The notes beneath the pieces are model-generated. The model searched no databases. It had not been told where the DNA came from and worked only from the letters and a program-made list of their open reading frames with translations. From contig OX419756.1 of NCBI GenBank assembly GCA_948567375.1, positions 72,332,552 through 72,396,551 on the forward strand: 64,000 nucleotides of DNA, in the 5' to 3' direction. Positions 33,851 through 51,469 of the stretch are shown piece by piece. Both the position numbers and the translations under genes were made by a program. How positions within the stretch are numbered: the first letter of the stretch is position 1; every line of letters starts with the position of its first letter. This DNA comes from Lunularia cruciata. Lineage: Eukaryota; Streptophyta; Marchantiopsida; Lunulariales; Lunulariaceae.

Positions 33851-36761
33851 CCCGCCTCGGAGGAGTGCCTTCTCCGTGCCCGAACGGGATTCTTTTCCTC
33901 TCGATTCGAGGAGTTTGATGACGCTTTGCGGCTCCTTCTGTGTCCGGCGCGTGTCCCGCTTGCCGGAATGTCACTCATCCCTACCGTAGAGCTGGCTGGC
34001 TATCACTCCCACTGCTGTTTTGTGCCTTATAACTTCTAAAGATCCTTTGCGGCATTTTATCTCAAAAATGAAATTTTGACTATTAATAAACATGGAGTTT
34101 TGATAGTTCGAAACCATTGCTACTATTGTTAAAAGAAAAGAAGAGAAGAAAAACATACTCTGCCTCGTACCTTACCTTACTTTACTCGACGAATAGTCAT
34201 AGGGCTAATGTTACACGATAGAAGGGAGAATGAAAAGCCCACCGGGTTAGAAAAACTACTCATAGTACGGCACTTTCTCTTATCCGTTATGCAGAAAAGT
34301 TACGTGTTGAATTCAAGCACAAAAGAAAGTGATGGACAACTGTTAAGTGAATATTTTACAAAGCGATTTGAGATAAGTAGATAACAACCAAATGTGTACT
34401 TAATCCAGCACAGTCTGAGTGCGTTGAGTAGCAAATTCCATCATAGTCAACTCTTTAAACTTGTTCAAAATTTCTATTGTTTACTCTTTAGATATAAGTT
34501 GATAACGGTGCCGGGAGTAGATCGAGTAAATCAATCTGCCTCGGATTTGATTGATGAATAATACTACAAGAAATTGAAACATCCACATCCACAAGCCTTT
34601 GACCTTGAGATATAAGAATCTGCATATTTGGACAAGAAACTAAACAAAAATCATATTTCAAAAACCATGAAATTTATTTGCAACGCTTTTTCCATTACAA
34701 AAAACTGAAAAGTTCATGGATCAGATTCCTACAAATGCGAGGATAATATTTCCAACCAACTTACCAACCAACATTTACAAAAGTGGATCATCCTGAATGC
34801 AACCATTCCAAAAACATCAATAAAAAGCTAAAATCAAATCAGTAATGTATCTTGCATATCGTAGGAATCATTGCACCGGCGTCTCACCCTGTACTGGTGA
34901 CCGGTAACCGGCACACGACCAGTACATGGCTTCAGCCTGCAGCGTTACCATCATCGAACCAGTTTCCCGGTAGATCGGTGAGGTCAAGTTCCGGCAAAAC
35001 TTGTCCTGGAAAAGGGGGCTTCAGATATAAATAGTAGTTGGTGTATTCGTATTGGTTTCCTCAGGTTGTGTAGAAGATTCGCCACCAATCCGTGGGTTTG
35101 TTGGGCGAAGGAGCCAATGGGAGAGATAATAATTGACCTCATTTCAGGTCGGCTTCCCATACAGAAGCGTAGACCTCGACAGTACGTGGTACGGATCATC
35201 GTGCACAGTTTCTCTCTGCCGAAGTGTGGAGTCGCAGTTCTAGTCAGTCGGTCATGGAGGCTGCCTGCACCTGCACATTTTCTCGCGCATGCGCAAGCGG
35301 TACTGTGAAGTTGAGTCTCCATAGTACTATATGTTCGACTGTCGATTGAGATTTGTTGATTCCAATTTTTGTGCTCAGGAACTCAGAACGATGTGATTAG
35401 TCGTATACCACTGTAAACGCCTAGTGCAGATTGGCAAGTGAGAGAGGGGAAGCGCACGGTGTGGTGCAACAGTGACCGAAGGAAACCACGAAACACACTG
35501 GTAGATTAAATTCAGGGACTGGCAACCATGAAACTCAGTGTATATCGTTATCGTTGAAAGTATGGCGAAGAGAGTTCCTTCTAGCCGATTGTTCGGGAAG
35601 TGACACCGGTTGCTGTCAGTGCTGCACTACCTACTCAGTGGCCATGGTTCTTTGATTATGGCCAGTACAGAAGTAACGACGCCGGATTTTGTACTCCAGC
35701 ACTGCATTCTCCATTGTAGCGGACGGTGAACTGATGACATTTCTACTCTAAGTCTGAGGAAGAAGCTGATTTCATCTTTGGCAAGACATTGCGTTCGTCA
35801 CGCGTAGGAACTGCATTGGCCAAGCTCCGCTTTTGAACAGACGATTAATTTTTTACCATTGCTTGCAGATAGATTTGGAGGACAAAGAGTCCGGTCTCCA
35901 GGGAGTAGAGAGAAAGGTGTAGGATGGCCACTTCACTATACCTGCATATCTCTTTATTTTACGAGTATTTACGAGCATGCTAACGGGTAGAGGGAGTTCG
36001 TTGAACACAGGACCATCACATGCTCTAACCAACCCCATATGATACGGAAGAGGTGACGTTCACGCTAAATCGGTTGTCTTGTACCCCATTAATCTCTTCT
36101 CTTGTGTACGGTTCTATACACGTCAATCCGAGGAGAATTGCAGAGACAATTCGATTCGATACTTCTAGCTTCTCCCTAGCTCGTAAAATTTCTTAGGGTG
36201 TTGAACCTGCTTCAACCAGACAGGTGGTACCGTACTGAAGGGACTAGAAGTCTTATAGTTCAGGTGATGATATTGATGTTCTGCTACAATAAAAGCATGG
36301 AAGGTGTCACGAATTTTGCGAATGGAACCGGCTTAATGCTTAGTCGACTCTGTCCAATAGGTCGCTAAATATCTGCACTAGACTTCCCTGAAAATAAATT
36401 TGCTACCACTCCATTAGCCAGTTCATCTAAGGAAGCCCCAGGATGCTTCCCACAATTAAAAACAAGAACTTTAATGAAAAGATATTATGACGTGAGGGCC
36501 AGTCAAGATGGCCAGCAGTATCAAAATCAACCAGATGGTCCTCAACTGATGATCATTCTACACGTCAAAGCCCAGGCAACATGAAGAGCGATTCTGACCT
36601 CCTAACTTGACCCTCAGCCAATGAAATTTATTGAGTAGGAAATTCAAATGGAGGCCAGTCAATGCGTTCACCAGAGCCACTGCACATGCGAGTATCTTGA
36701 ACATTGAATACAAAATTTCAAGATCTTGATGAGCATGGGCTAAATTCAGCCATTGCGCACT
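33851..36761. other. Intergenic region between LPAT2 promoter and H3.3 stop
   Basis: No complete gene is evident. An AT-rich stretch (34560-34850) precedes a possible orphan exon (34932-35061, listed separately). A 9-bp inverted repeat, TGTACTGGT/ACCAGTACA, lies at 34890-34926. The part nearest 36761 should include the H3.3 3'UTR. Confidence 0.4.
34932..35061 (-). other. Possible last exon of an unidentified gene
   Basis: Minus-strand reading from about 35061 gives 43 codons ending in TGA at 34934, with a protein-like composition: NQYEYTNYYLYLKPPFPGQ at the start and DLPGNWFDDG near the end. An AG acceptor (CCTGAG) precedes it, and AT-rich DNA that could be a 3'UTR follows. I do not recognise the family and could not find upstream exons, so this may be chance. 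Confidence 0.25.
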
Positions 36762-43590
<6,829 letters not shown>

Positions 43591-43859
43591 GCTGTTACCG
43601 GTACGATCGAGAAAGATTCTTCACAGGTGATCCCTCCCTCAAACTCCATGGGTCGGGAGTTTGAAATGTTGAAGCTAGTCCGTTGTATATCCTTTGTATC
43701 CGTCAGATACCTATCGCCAACATGGATTCACGGAGGTGCGGATTGTAAAGGTAACGGAATTTTGGTGTCGTCCTAACCTCGCAAAGAGCACGATATTAAG
43801 ACTACTACATGGCATGCATGGGGTGGTGTGTCTCACAGGATTTATCGAACGAAATCTTT

Positions 43860-45185
43860 AAAGGTAGTAAATAATTTATTTTTAAATTTATTTTTATTAT
43901 ATAATTTATATTTTAAGCATACTAAAAAATTATATTAAGTTTTATCATTTATGATATCTTATTTAATATTATAAATATAGACTATATTAAATTTTATATT
44001 TTTAAATAAATCGAAATTTAATTATACATTTTTTTATGTGTTAAATTGAATCAATTAAATATTTTACAAATTTTCATACAGGCTTCAATATTTACTGATT
44101 TAAGGGTTATATTGAAATCTATTTATTTTAAATATTTGTTTCTTGTCATTTATACTTTTGTTAGACTTGTATGAAATAAATTATGGCATAATCATTATAT
44201 ATATCTAATTTATAAAAAGATATTAAAATTATTTTTCTCTCTCGTACATCATGTGGTCTAAGGTCAATCCAAAATGTAAATTTTATAAGGAATTGAAATT
44301 ATACAGATTATATTATATGTATTGTATATAGAGTACATTCTTATTTAGTAAGTTGGTTCCTTGTTACTATATTATATAATCATTGTTTCTAAACCTTTTA
44401 AATAATAAGACTTAATAAAAATATATACTTATAAAAAAACTAAATAATAGAATTCAATATTTATTTTTATTTTATCTTAATTTTTAAATTTAAAAGATAT
44501 GATAGAGAAATTTATTTCAATTATATCATAAAATTGAGACCTCAATTATTCTAATGCATTTGCACAATGTATAACATTCTTCTAATGTCTGAAATATTAT
44601 TTTTCCCAATATCTGATAAAATTTTACAAGAATCATTAGATGAGCATATTCATTCTGATGCTCTTTATATGAATATTTAAAATAATAAGTTGTAAGACTT
44701 TGTAGGAAAATTATTCATATTGTAACTTGTATTTCAAACTACCAAATTTTTATAATAAATATCAATACATATGTGAAATTTATATATTTATCTATATATA
44801 GATTATATCAACATTTTATGAAAACTCCATATACTAAATTGTATGCAAATGCATTTAGATATTTATCTATATATCTATTGTATCAATGTTTCATGAAATT
44901 TTCATATACCAAACTGTATGCATAATTAATTAATTAATTGGTTTAATTTTCTCTATTATTCTATTGTTTTTCTTTATTTCTTATTTTTTAATGCCAATCC
45001 TTATCTATATTCGATGCAAGATATTGTGAGTTTCTAGATACAAACACAATAGTTAAGTTAGATCAAGTGAGGTCATGTTGTTTTGTAAATCAATATTTTA
45101 CAAGACTTTTTATAAACTTCAAATGCCAGAGTATCATGATCAATTAATTATACATATAAAAATGATGTCATATGCTTATGAATTA
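43860..45185. other. Very AT-rich spacer
   Basis: Long runs of A and T with few C or G lie between the H3.3 promoter and the gypsy cluster, including a TTAATTAATTAATTAATT run near 44925. There are no coding frames of note. It could act as a matrix-attachment or boundary region, but that is speculative. Confidence 0.6.
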
Positions 45186-45394
45186 TAGATGCTTGGTTGC
45201 TTGGTGCTTCCAATGCTTGGCTGTAAGGACAATGGCCATCTCTCCTTGTTTTGTGGTGTGATAGTTACGCACTATCTGGGCAAGAAGGTATTTTTAGCAA
45301 AGATAGACCACAAACCTCTAGTCTATCTAAAGACACAAAAAGATCTATCTCATCGCCAAATTTGGTGGGCTATGAGCCGGCCTGTCTCTCACTC

Positions 45395-46070
45395 AGGATG
45401 AACCTTTGATTGCTATTATGGTAGCGCACCATGGACTAAGAAGGCAAGGAATCCCAACTCCATCATACTCCTCCAAGGCTAACACTCCAAGACTCAAGAC
45501 GTTGCTCACTAGAGAATTCAATGAGAGAGATATAGTTTCAAATGAAAGGATGATGAGTACCTCTTCACCCCTTGTTTATATACTTGTGAAATAGTTACAC
45601 ACCCAAAGTTACTAATTATTGGAGTAACTCAAGTTACTAGGCTAAAAGTCAAGTAAAGTCAAAAAGTATAAAGGAATATCCATCCACATCAGCCTATTCC
45701 ACTAAGCATATGATCTTATCTTGACCCAACCACTAAGTCAAGGATTCCTTCACATGGGCTATCCTTGGACTATAGAAGAGTCCAAAACAAACTCTTGGGC
45801 TTGTGGGCCCAAGAGTTCTCAACTCTTTCCTCAAAGCCAACACATAGGAATAATACCAAGTCAACACACTAGAATCCAAAATAGAGGTGCTCATCTTTTC
45901 CACTTCCTCTAAAGTAAGGTCCTCTCTATCTTAGCTATGACTAACTTTAGCTAATCATGACTAATGTAGAACCATCCTTTATTTCTATATAAATAATATC
46001 TCTCAAGTACTTGTAATACCAAGCTAAATATCACAATATCACACACATGCATAAATGGGTGTTACAATGC
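45395..46070. other. Insertion of about 675 bp in the G5 RNase H region
   Basis: The RNase H reading is interrupted near 45390 and resumes at about 46075 with the expected downstream motif (MTITYMEGK, then ADAFA). The intervening sequence does not fit gypsy pol. It contains a TATATA-like run and ends GTGTTACA, which is suggestive of an LTR. I could not find a matching target duplication, so its identity is open. Confidence 0.5.
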
Positions 46071-46074
46071 AGAG

Positions 46075-47560
46075 TGGAGACAATGCTTCAACATGACAAT
46101 CACCTATATGGAAGGTAAGAAGCAGCTTGCAGATGCATTCGCCCACATGCCGATGGCAAACAATTTGGTGGAAGAGGTTAAGATTAACCCTAAATTCTGG
46201 CCATAGATTCTGGCTACTACAAAAACTAATCCATATATTGTAGGAGCACAATCATCCAAATGCGTCACCAACTCCCAAGGACTCACCTCTTGTGATGGCA
46301 GATTATGGATCCTGAAGTCCCAAAATTATGCATCACAATTCTAGTGGAATGTCATGATTCGGCCATTGTAGGTCATGTCGGAGTGGACAAGACCTTGGAA
46401 GCAGTCCACCGCCATTAATTTTGGCCCAAGGTGAGCAATGACATGATGGACTATGTATATAGTTGCCTACTTTGTCAATAGAATAAAGCTTCTAATCAAG
46501 CTCCTATAGGGCTCTTTCAACCTCTCCCCACTCTTACACAACATTGGGAATAGGTGAGTATGGATCTCATCTATGAATTACCCAAGACCACCTTAGAGTT
46601 TGACTCCATCGTGGTCTTTTTGGATTGGCTCAGCAAAATGATTCATGTATGCTCTACCACCAAGGATGTGACCGCTCCACAACTAGCTCAATTATACTTA
46701 GATGCAGTCTTCTCTCACCATGGCTTGTCTTGAGTACTCATCACCAATAGAGGCACTCAATTCACCAGTTTGTTTTGGCAAACACTTTTTGGTTTATTCA
46801 AAACCAAAGTTGGCCATGTCTACATCTTACCTTCCACAAACAAATAGACAAACAAAATGGATTAATCACATTATTGAAGACATGTTGCACGGCTTCACCT
46901 TAGAATAACAAGAGAGGTGGGACACCCTACTTCCTTTAATGAAATTCACTTACAACAATTTGGTGAATACATCTACCCATGTCAGTCCATTCTTCCTCAT
47001 GTATGGAGAGCATTCCTTCACATGATGAAGATCCATGTGGTGGCTACCAAGGTCAATGCAGTTGACATATTTGTTTCTTGAATCCAACAAGGTGTGGAGA
47101 GCGCAAAGTACAAATTGCAGATTGTGCAAAATCGATAGTAGTATGTCAATGCACACCATAGGCACATGGAGTTCAATGTTGGGGATCAAGTATGGTTGTC
47201 TACAACCAACCTCACATTGGTTGGCCCTCGTAAGCTCAGACCTTGTTTTATTGGGCCTTTTTTTATTCTTCATTGAGTCGGCATTCTGGCCTACCACCTC
47301 AAGCTACCACCACATATGAAGATCCATCTAGTGTTCCATGTTTCACTATTATGAAAATATGCTCCCCGATTGGGCCACCATCATTCCACACAAGAACTTT
47401 GACCTTGTCTGACACTCATTTAGGCACGGAGGAATATGAAGTGGAGCGTATCTTCCAAAAATGCATGCGTGGTACTCACCATCCATGGGTGGACTATCTT
47501 ATACAATGGAAATTTTATCCCCTTGGGAGCCCATTGCCAATTTGACACATGCATCGGTGT
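46075..47560 (+). pseudogene. pol: G5 integrase and chromodomain (broken)
   Basis: The gypsy integrase is readable in pieces: a zinc-binding HxxH-like segment (about 46350-46490), the core MDLIYELPK with FDSIVVFLD (46560-46640), the SHHGLS segment, and LPQTNRQTKWIN, where the catalytic Glu position reads Lys (AAA at 46855-46857). Near the 3' end EYEVERIF followed by VDYLIQWKFYPL is a chromodomain-like signature, placing it among chromoviruses. Multiple stops and frame changes make it non-functional. Confidence 0.8.
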
Positions 47561-47623
47561 TGGTACAAGCGTATGAGCAACAATTGCACAATGAGTATGT
47601 TGCATTGTAAAAGGAGGAAAGTT

Positions 47624-48354
47624 TGTAATACCAAGAGCTAGCCATATGATCTTGATGTGAAATTTTGTTTGGTAACATTTGGAATGATGTTAAATGTGAT
47701 GAAAAAATAAGACCAGATAGAAGTATCACCAAAAGACTACTTCTAATAATAGTGCAAAAACTAAAATATACTTGAAAACCTTAGAACCAATAGCTAAACA
47801 TATGATTTAAGGTGAGAATTGGTTAGATAACATCTAGAAGTATGTTACACATGGTGGACTAAATAGATTAGAAAGAGGTATCACCAAAAGGGAAATTCTA
47901 CTAATAGAGTAGGAACCAAAATATGCTTGAAATCTTTAAAGGCAAATTTAGAGGCCTAAAAGGATGAATTAGGCCTTGAAAATGTGTGGACCCCTCCCCC
48001 TTCTCGACATACTTTCTTTCTTCCTTGATTTTTCTTGTCAAGAGCTCTCCAATGGTACCTCACCCACATGATTATGAGATTCCTACAAGAAGATTCCCTA
48101 AAAGATTCTCTCCGGTCAAAGCTTATTTGACCAACCAGATAGGATCAAGACCAACATCTCACCCATCTAAGTAAGTAATCTAAGGGTGGAGCTTGCTGAC
48201 ATGTCACCTTTCTATGTGCCTAATCCTAAGGTGGAGCTTCCTCGGAAGAGATCCTCTTTGTCTATATAATAAAGAGAAGGTGCTCCTTTGGGGCATCGCA
48301 TGCTTGAGTGTGAAATCTGTGTTTTCTCTCTCCTCTTATCCTTGGAGTATTACA
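47624..48354 (+). repeat. G5 3' LTR (731 bp)
   Basis: It begins TGTAATACCAAGAGC just after a purine tract (AAAAGGAGGAAAG) and ends GGAGTATTACA. It matches the solo LTR at 11731-12463 along its whole length. It contains the same internal tandem duplication and a CTATATAATAAAGAG promoter-like run near 48262. Confidence 0.9.
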
Positions 48355-49136
48355 GCTTGTGAGCTCAATACTTGCATCTTTGAAATGTTGGAATAAACAA
48401 TCACAATGAATCAAAGGACTTTCACAAACTATCTCATGTTGATGCAAGCAAGCTCATTTGGCAATACTAGAGGAAGTTCATCATTATCCAAGTTTCATGA
48501 CCCATGCTTGCAAATGATTTGAGAAATTCCATCAACCACCTCAACAAAAAGCTTCACAATAGAATTCATCACTTTAAATATCATTCATTCCCAAAGATTC
48601 TTTTATCTCAATCATCCGCATACCTAAGTCATCAAGGCAAGATCTTGTGGGTTGTGAGTAATGATAAACTTTCCGGACTTTGATGTTGGTTGTAGTACAA
48701 AAATTCTATCAATCTTATCACTGATAGAGGTCCTTGCACTCAAGACATTTGATAGTATGTATCAACTAACCTTGAAGTATATTTCTCTATTGTGAAACAA
48801 TCATAGTCAAGCCTGCAACAAAACAAAATTTGCCTTTGCTTTAGCGACAAATGCATTGATCACATGGAGAAAGATCCACCAAACCTTATTTGGTGCACAT
48901 ATTGGCCTCTTCTTTGCCAAATGTTGTTAAACACAAATTAGCTTATCAATCAGTCACTTTGTTGAGGAATACATTGAGATTGAAAAAACATTAGCAACCT
49001 ATGGACATGTCAATGCCATCTTAATAACCAAGTTTGCTTGATAGCATAAGTGACCAATCAAATCTGTGAATGTAATGTAATTAAAAGTGATCCTCCAAAG
49101 CCAGCTTGAAGACACAGTGCATAACTAGATCCAATT
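48355..49136. other. No gene recognised
   Basis: About 780 bp between the G5 LTR and the G1 LTR. No domain, terminal repeat or RNA gene is apparent. Confidence 0.4.
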
Positions 49137-49567
49137 TGGAACAATACGGAGTTTAGGGTGAGTTAGTCAAGACTAACAAAGTAGCAAATACACCAAATTA
49201 GCCAAGAATTATAAAAATATTTTAGAAGTATCTAAGAATCTACTTGGTACCTTCCAATTATTGAGATTTGTGTATGCCAAGTGGTGACTTCTAGGAGGAA
49301 GCTTCTTGGGAAGCTTCCCAACTAGCTTAGCTTACATGCCAAGTAGGTGGCTTCTAGAAGGAAGCTTCTTAGGAAGCTTCTCAACTAGCTTAGCTTGCAA
49401 GCCAAGTAGGTGGTTTTTAGAAGGAATCTTCTTGAGAAGCTTCTCAATATCCTTGTATGTTCTCTATAAATACAAAAGCCCAAGCTAATGCTAAGCATTT
49501 AGAGTCCCTCATTCAAGAGTCCCAACGTGATCTTCCATGTTCCTATTTCTCTCCTTGGTCCTTTACA
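49137..49567 (+). repeat. G1 5' LTR (431 bp)
   Basis: It begins TGGAACAATACGGAG and ends CCTTTACA, followed by a degraded primer site. It carries repeated AAGCTTCTTG-type palindromes and a CTATAAATAC promoter motif near 49466. It is clearly related to the G2 LTRs but more diverged. Confidence 0.88.
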
Positions 49568-49820
49568 TTAGTAACAAAATGGGAATGGGATGGATGGAAG
49601 TTATGGATCACCAAATCCATTTCTCCCAAACTGTTGGGATTTTTATGTCCATGTACTATCCAAAAGTCATTTTGTGTAGTTCATCATCTCATGATTTGGG
49701 AAGAATTTACTAAATGTGATCACCTTGTTTGATGAACACTTAATACTTCTTATGGTAACTTATAGAGAATGGTGGACCTATTGCATATACATATTAACTT
49801 AGATAACTATAAATAGTTTG

Positions 49821-50185
49821 TGCAACAATATGGAGTTTAGTGATGAAGTTAGTTGGGCTTACAAAGTAGCACATAAGACAAAGTAGCCTAGAATATTCCA
49901 AAAGTATCTAGGAAGCTTCTTGGGAAGCTTCTTGGGAAGCTTCCCGGCTAGCTTAGCTTGCACCTCAAGTAAGTAGCTTCTAGAAGCTTCCAACTAGCTT
50001 AGCTTACATGCCAAGTAGGCGGCTTCTAGAAGGAAGCTTCTTGAGAAGCTTCACAAGGGCCTTGTATGTTACCTATAAATACCAAAGCCAAAGCTCATGC
50101 TAGGCATTAGGAGTTTTCCCTCATTCAAGTGTCCCAATGTGAGTTTCCATTCTCCTATTTCTCTCCTCGGATTTGGTTTTTTACA
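49821..50185 (+). repeat. G2 5' LTR (365 bp)
   Basis: TGCAACAATATGG to TTTTTTACA. A heat-shock-element-like TTCTAGAAGCTTC lies at 49978-49990, several AAGCTTCTTGG palindromes lie upstream of it, and a TATAAAT box lies at 50074-50080. It matches the 3' LTR closely except for internal indels in the palindrome region. Confidence 0.93.
49978..49990. promoter_or_regulatory. Heat-shock-element-like triplet in G2 5' LTR
   Basis: TTC-TA-GAA-GC-TTC is a perfect three-unit alternation of TTC and GAA with 2-base spacing, the canonical heat-shock factor site. It lies about 85-95 bp upstream of the TATAAAT box. The same 13-mer is present in the G2 3' LTR (55150-55162), and its reverse complement is in the G3 LTR (57626-57638). 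Confidence 0.6.
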
Positions 50186-50457
50186 TTGGTGTCAGAGTAG
50201 GAATGGGATGGATGGAATTTATGGACCACCAAATCCACTTCCACCAAACCATTGGGATTTTTGCGTCCAAATACTACCCAAGCATTTTTTTCACACAATT
50301 CATCAACTTGCACTTTGGGCAAGATTTTCTGCATATGATCACCATATCTGAGGAACCCTTGGTGCTTCTGGTTGTAACTTATGGAGAACGGTGGACGTGT
50401 TGTTTCTATGTATTAATAAATTAGATAGATTGGGAGTGGTGTGATAGCGGAGCAACC

Positions 50458-51420
50458 ATGGTGGCAATACCTGATGTTATCCTTGCTACGCAACAACAAA
50501 TTGAGCACCTTACTCAATTGTTGGATGAACTAGATCTTTGACGACAAGAGCAAGTGGAGAGAGTACCAATTCAAGAAGGAGAAGTCGGATCAGATTCCCT
50601 AAACCCAAGGTTTTTGAAGGCAAAATCTCCCATGTGCAATGGAAAATTTTGTGTTTGATTGTGAATGTTATTTTGAAGCTACCAATCTACAAGACGAGCA
50701 AAAATAGATTCTCTTGGCTTCTAGCCAATTGGATTGAATAGCAAAGCTATGGTGGAGATTCCAAGTGGAGCAAGCGAAATGAAAAATGGTTGCACCAATC
50801 TTGACATGGGTAGAATTCAAGAGCACAATAATTAGTTGGTTCCAAGCTATAAATGCCACATGAGCTGCACAAGATAAGTTAGCAAAGTTGAAACAGATTG
50901 GCTCTATAAGAAGTTACATCACGTAGTTCTAGAACACCAACATGCAAATTCCATATATTTTGGAAGGTGAAGCTCTGGATTGATTTGTGAGTGGCTTGAA
51001 GGCAAGAACCAAATAAGAAGTAACCATGCAAGAGCCATAACACTTGGAGGAAGCCATGCGGTTGGCCGAACGTTTTGATTCCTTGGTGGCAACAACTTGG
51101 TCTTGACCTCAATCTCCACAAAGCCTACCAATACACTACACACAACTGGAGGAGCCAGCACCAATGGAGATTGATGCAATTCAATGAAGACCACTTGGCA
51201 CGGCAGATAGGGAGAAATTGCAACAAAATGATGGTTGTTTTTATTGTCACCAAACCGCATTGTCGCGGCTTAGTCTTTTTATGTGGTGCATCTCCACCTG
51301 TTCGTAGGAGCCACATACTTGACACGGGTCGTCCAATTGGGGCATCGCATTGCTGAATGTCCACTCAAGAATAGACGACCTCAACAAGTTGCCCAAGTAG
51401 AGGTTGTGAGCAGAATGATT
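50458..51420 (+). pseudogene. gag: G2 gag (broken, with foreign insertion)
   Basis: Start codon at 50458 (MVAIPDVI). The frame is cut by several stops. The nucleocapsid zinc knuckle, readable in G3 as a CX2CX4HX4C motif, is split here by an 83-bp insertion at 51254-51336, so the two halves lie about 80 bp apart and out of frame. Downstream comes the conserved ECPLKN-type segment (about 51353-51370). Confidence 0.8.
51254..51336 (-). other. 83-bp insertion encoding an HNH-like fragment (probable organellar filler DNA)
   Basis: The related copies G1 and G3 lack this segment, so it is an insertion. It is bounded by CCAA at 51250-51253 and 51333-51336. Read on the minus strand it encodes CQVCGSYEQVEMHHIKRL, a CxxC plus VExHHI arrangement like the HNH/zinc motif at the C terminus of group II intron maturases, many of which are mitochondrial in early land plants. 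Origin from mitochondrial DNA captured during break repair is inference. The match is only about 25 residues. Confidence 0.55.
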
Positions 51421-51469
51421 AGGGAAACAAGGAATCCTAGTAGGAGATTTTGAGCCACTTGTTGGGAGC

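Larger units (their letters stand above)
45189..48354 (+). mobile_element. Gypsy element G5, 5'-truncated, with 3' LTR
   Basis: Order on the plus strand: RNase H piece (45189-45390, with AKIDHKPLVYLK), an unrelated insert (about 45395-46070), the rest of the RNase H tail and integrase (46075-47050), a chromodomain-like C terminus (about 47420-47550), a purine tract and a 731-bp LTR (47624-48354). The 5' LTR, gag, protease and reverse transcriptase are missing. The LTR is the same family as the solo LTR at 11731-12463. Confidence 0.85.

Noticed and set aside
33699-33989. 96-codon plus-strand frame overlapping the LPAT2 promoter
   Set aside because: It lies in a GC-rich promoter region with overlapping frames on both strands. 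No domain was recognised.
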